Part shown: positions 61,742 through 64,000 of the stretch, piece after piece
Layout: each line of letters begins with the position of its first letter
How positions within the stretch are numbered: the first letter of the stretch is position 1
From: Pseudomonadota bacterium
GTDB lineage: Bacteria > Desulfobacterota > Desulfobulbia > Desulfobulbales > Desulfurivibrionaceae
NCBI GenBank assembly: GCA_018830485.1
Contig: JAHJRQ010000025.1
Span: 45,905 to 109,904 of the forward strand
Length of the DNA stretch: 64,000 nucleotides
Direction: 5' to 3'
Notes under the pieces: generated by a model
Database searches by the model: none
What the model saw: only the letters and a program-made list of their open reading frames with translations
Told to the model about the DNA's origin: nothing
Position numbers and translations under genes: made by a program

Positions 61742-63538
61742 GTGGCAATGATTGATCTGGATAAATCAGAGACCAGGATACTGGTGGTGGATGACGAGGA
61801 AAGCCTGCGGCTGACCTTTCAGATGTTTCTCGGCCGCGAGGGCTACGGGCCGGTGCTGACCGCCTCGACCTTTGAAGAGGCCCTGGCGCTCATTGAACAG
61901 CAGACCTTTGACCTGATCATCAGCGATATCGTCATGGAGGGGGCCTCGGGCATCGACCTGCTGCGGCGGGTCAGGGAGTTGGGACTGGAGTGTCCGGTGG
62001 TCATGGTGACCGGGTACCCCAATATCAATACCGCTTCCGAGGCGGTGCGGCTGGGGGCCTTTGACTACCTGGCCAAGCCGGTGAAAAAGGCCGATCTGCT
62101 GCGCACCGCGCGCATGGCCCTCCAGCAGTATGGACTCTGGAAGGAAAAAGAACGGCTGACCGAGGAAAAAGAGCGCTCCCAGCAGTATCTTGAAACGATT
62201 TTCCGCAGTGTCCGGGACATGATCATCACCGTTGACCATGACCTGCGGGTGGTGCAGATGAATGATCAGGCCAAGAACTGGGCGGCAACGTATATGCCCG
62301 GCCTTGCCGTTGGCGCCGATCTGGAGGAGGTGGCCGGCGCCTTTGCCGTGTTTGCCTCGGATGTGCAAAAAGTGATGGACTCCCGGGAAGCGGTGCGCGA
62401 GCATCGCATTGAGGTCAATCTGGAGGACGGGGCGCATGTTGTGTTCCGGCTCAGTGCGGCTCCTCTGGAAAGTCAGCACGACAAAGGCTTTCTCGGGGTG
62501 GTGCTGGTGTTCCGTGATGTGAGTCGGTTGGAGGATTTGGAAAAACGGGGCAAGCGTACCTATTTTCACCGATTGGCCGGGGTGAGCCGGGCCATGCAGA
62601 CGGTCTATACCCTCATCGAAAACGTCGGCCAGGTGGACACCTCGGTGCTGATCACCGGAGAATCGGGCACCGGCAAGGAATTGGTGGCCGAGGCCCTGCA
62701 CGCGGAAAGCCCGCGTCGGGACATGCCACTGGTGAAGTTCGACTGCACCTCCATTCCGGAAAACCTCATGGAAAGTGAGCTGTTCGGTCACAAAAAAGGC
62801 GCTTTCACCGGGGCGGACCGCAACCGGGAAGGACGGATCCTGCAGGCGGACGGCGGCACCCTGTTTCTCGATGAGATAGGTGATATCTCCCCGCTCATGC
62901 AGTTGCGTCTGCTGCGTTTTCTCCAGGAACGCACCTTCTATCCGGTGGGCGAGGACAGGCCCGTCACCGTGGACGTTCGGGTGGTGGCCGCCACCAACGC
63001 CGATCTGAAGCAAAAGGTGCAGCGGGGGGAGTTCCGGGAGGATCTCTATTACCGGCTGCGGGTGATTGACATTACCCTGCCGCCCTTGCGGAACCGTGAA
63101 GGGGATTTGCCCATTTTGGTGGATCTGTTTCTGGCCCGGTTCAGCAAACGTCTGAACAAGAATATTAACGGCATTTCCGACCAGGCCTTGCAAATGCTGG
63201 CTGACTACAGTTGGCCGGGAAATGTCCGGGAGCTGGAGCATGTTGTGGAGCGGGCCTGTGTGCTGTGCACGGACGACACGATCACCACGGGCAACCTTCC
63301 TGAAGAGGTGCGGAGCTGGAACCGTATTGCTGCCGCAACTTCGGGGGGGGGTAATGGGGAGGAGCCCTCGGCTGTCAAGGGCTTCGGAGGCAGTGCTCCT
63401 GTTGCGCGGGAGAGCGAAAAGGAGCATCTTGTGAATATCATTGCCCAAACAGACGGCAACAAAGCCAAAGCTGCCAGGCTGCTTGGCATTGACCGCAGCA
63501 CCCTGTACCGGAAGATGAAGGCGTACGGTCTGGAATAG
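61742..63538 (+). CDS. Sigma-54-dependent response regulator (NtrC family) with PAS
   Basis: A 598-residue enhancer-binding protein. The receiver has VVDDEE, phospho-acceptor Asp62 in IISDIVMEG and Lys112 in LAKPVKK. A PAS domain spans about 145-260, the AAA+ domain has GESGTGKELVAEALH, GAFTGA (the sigma-54 contact loop), TLFLDEIGDIS and RVVAATNADL, and a C-terminal Fis-type helix-turn-helix ends KAARLLGIDRSTLYRKMKAYGLE. It should activate sigma-54 promoters on phosphorylation by the adjacent kinase. GTG at 61742 is annotated; ATG at 61748 is equally likely. A palindromic site and a -24/-12 promoter lie downstream. Confidence 0.94.
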   Translation: MAMIDLDKSETRILVVDDEESLRLTFQMFLGREGYGPVLTASTFEEALALIEQQTFDLIISDIVMEGASGIDLLRRVRELGLECPVVMVTGYPNINTASEAVRLGAFDYLAKPVKKADLLRTARMALQQYGLWKEKERLTEEKERSQQYLETIFRSVRDMIITVDHDLRVVQMNDQAKNWAATYMPGLAVGADLEEVAGAFAVFASDVQKVMDSREAVREHRIEVNLEDGAHVVFRLSAAPLESQHDKGFLGVVLVFRDVSRLEDLEKRGKRTYFHRLAGVSRAMQTVYTLIENVGQVDTSVLITGESGTGKELVAEALHAESPRRDMPLVKFDCTSIPENLMESELFGHKKGAFTGADRNREGRILQADGGTLFLDEIGDISPLMQLRLLRFLQERTFYPVGEDRPVTVDVRVVAATNADLKQKVQRGEFREDLYYRLRVIDITLPPLRNREGDLPILVDLFLARFSKRLNKNINGISDQALQMLADYSWPGNVRELEHVVERACVLCTDDTITTGNLPEEVRSWNRIAAATSGGGNGEEPSAVKGFGGSAPVARESEKEHLVNIIAQTDGNKAKAARLLGIDRSTLYRKMKAYGLE

Positions 63539-63543
63539 CAGAG

Positions 63544-63578
63544 TGTTGCGCGTGCAACACTCTGCTACACATGCAACA
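63544..63578 (+). promoter_or_regulatory. Tandem palindromic site, candidate enhancer for the NtrC-type regulator
   Basis: Two 16-base sites, TGTTGCGCGTGCAACA (63544-63559) and TGCTACACATGCAACA (63563-63578), share 12 of 16 positions. They are centred 19 bases apart, near two helical turns. The first is a perfect inverted repeat within a longer 13-base-arm palindrome. They lie about 260 bases upstream of the -24/-12 promoter. Confidence 0.5.
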
Positions 63579-63580
63579 GC

Positions 63581-63619
63581 AAAAGTGTGGCGCCTCAATT
63601 CCTGGCGCCACACTTTTTT
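63581..63619 (+). terminator. Rho-independent terminator after the response regulator
   Basis: Stem AAAAGTGTGGCGCC/GGCGCCACACTTTT with a 9-base loop and a T run to 63619. It ends the kinase-regulator transcript. The 360 bases from here to the next gene contain no other gene. Confidence 0.85.
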
Positions 63620-63815
63620 GTTTTCCCTCCCCCCTGCCATTCTCTGCTGTGCCATCTTGCTGATAATCGCTGTAAAGATTTGCTAACGGTCTGATCTTCA
63701 GGTTTTTTTCATGCTGTACTCTCCCTCGGTATTAAATTCTCATTTTTTTTTATTTCCTATAAAATCAACTAGTTGTAATTCAATAATAGAAAAGCCTCCC
63801 TGCGCCCGGAGTGTG

Positions 63816-63832
63816 TTGGCACACCCCATGCA
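63816..63832 (+). promoter_or_regulatory. Sigma-54 (-24/-12) promoter
   Basis: TTGGCACACCCCATGCA matches the consensus TGGCAC-N5-TTGCA well, with GG (63818) and GC (63830) spaced ten bases apart as required. Transcription should start near 63843. It reads toward the gene at 63899 and is the clear target for the activator encoded upstream. Confidence 0.8.
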
Positions 63833-63886
63833 ATGTACCCTGATCAAACGAAACACGAAATGATACGGGCGGAAAAACAAAATCAT

Positions 63887-63892
63887 AGGAGG
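63887..63892 (+). promoter_or_regulatory. Strong ribosome binding site
   Basis: AGGAGG lies six bases before the ATG at 63899 and fixes that start. Confidence 0.85.
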
Positions 63893-63898
63893 CTCACC

Positions 63899-64000
63899 AT
63901 GAAGAATACAATGCAGAAACAAGGACTCGGTCTTGGCGAACTTGATAAGGAAGCAATCGGCGAGGGAATCTCCCAGGCAGGCGTGGGCGTCATTCTTACC
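63899..64000 (+). CDS. Protein of unknown function, cut by window end
   Basis: Thirty-four codons are visible, beginning MKNTMQKQGLGLGELDKEAI and continuing with glycine-rich GEGISQAGVGVILT. No family is recognised from this much. It has its own strong ribosome binding site and lies 67 bases after a sigma-54 promoter, with a candidate enhancer further upstream, so it is probably the first gene of a sigma-54-controlled operon driven by the adjacent two-component system. Confidence 0.7.
   Translation, partial: MKNTMQKQGLGLGELDKEAIGEGISQAGVGVILT

Noticed and set aside
61766..63655. 629-codon open frame antisense to the sigma-54 regulator
   Set aside because: The opposite strand encodes all domains of an NtrC-type protein; the antisense frame has no family features.
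63740..63922. 60-codon minus-strand frame near the window end
   Set aside because: It overlaps the sigma-54 promoter and the start of the + strand gene and has no ribosome binding site or recognisable features.
1..64000. CRISPR array
   Set aside because: No regularly spaced short repeats with unique spacers were seen; all repeats found are dispersed and structured.

Overview
The window reads as a chromosomal segment of a Gram-negative bacterium. Supporting features are O-antigen synthesis genes, a TolC/RND efflux system, lipoproteins, IHF, and sigma-54 signalling with multi-PAS kinases. The housekeeping order (dnaX-ybaB-recR, then thrS-infC-rpmI-rplT-pheS-pheT-ihfA-merR) and the many PAS/sigma-54 genes look most like a Desulfobulbales-type Desulfobacterota (deltaproteobacterium). 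This placement is inference from gene content, not a database result. The left 24 kb is visibly more AT-rich and uneven in composition, as is usual for surface-polysaccharide loci. The rest is GC-rich and more uniform.

Bases 1-24 kb form a surface polysaccharide (O-antigen-like) locus on the + strand. One block is a CDP-6-deoxyhexose branch (CDP-glucose 4,6-dehydratase, RmlC-like epimerase, glucose-1-phosphate cytidylyltransferase, SDR). It is followed by a Wzy-like polymerase, two glycosyltransferases, a B12-radical SAM protein and an SDR. A second, tightly packed block (WbuX-type amidotransferase, HisH, HisF, FnlA, FnlB, FnlC, WbuB, WbpV-like SDR, then WbpM) resembles loci that make L-FucNAc and its acetamidino derivative L-FucNAm. 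The WecA/WbpL-type initiating transferase normally found next to WbpM is missing there, but one is encoded at 38.6-39.7 kb beside an LTA-synthase-like membrane enzyme. No flippase or ABC exporter is visible.

Bases 24-27 kb hold a small accessory patch: a HicAB toxin-antitoxin pair and a DUF4143 ATPase bracketed by direct repeats, next to tRNA-Ser and the SRP RNA. Bases 27-38.6 kb are informational genes with tRNA-Val and tRNA-Pro. Two expression details stand out: a ten-A run in dnaX that could yield a short gamma form, and an infC start that is best read as AUC.

Bases 41.8-54 kb hold cmoA (+), the pstSCAB-phoU phosphate operon (-), a DUF599 gene fused translationally to an RND pump/adaptor with a TolC (-), and corA (-). 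Bases 55-64 kb hold a FliS-like gene, a DUF116 gene, a hybrid sensor kinase, a sterol-desaturase remnant, a rhodanese-ferritin fusion, and a kinase/sigma-54 activator pair. The activator is followed by a tandem palindromic site and a -24/-12 promoter reading into a gene cut by the window end.

Several non-coding repeat families are scattered through the window. The most striking is a roughly 107-base structured element (GTAA...TTAC), present three times, each time immediately downstream of a gene and in that gene's orientation (after ffs, infC and pstB). A second is a 150-base element with terminal inverted repeats and 4-base flanking duplications, present twice.
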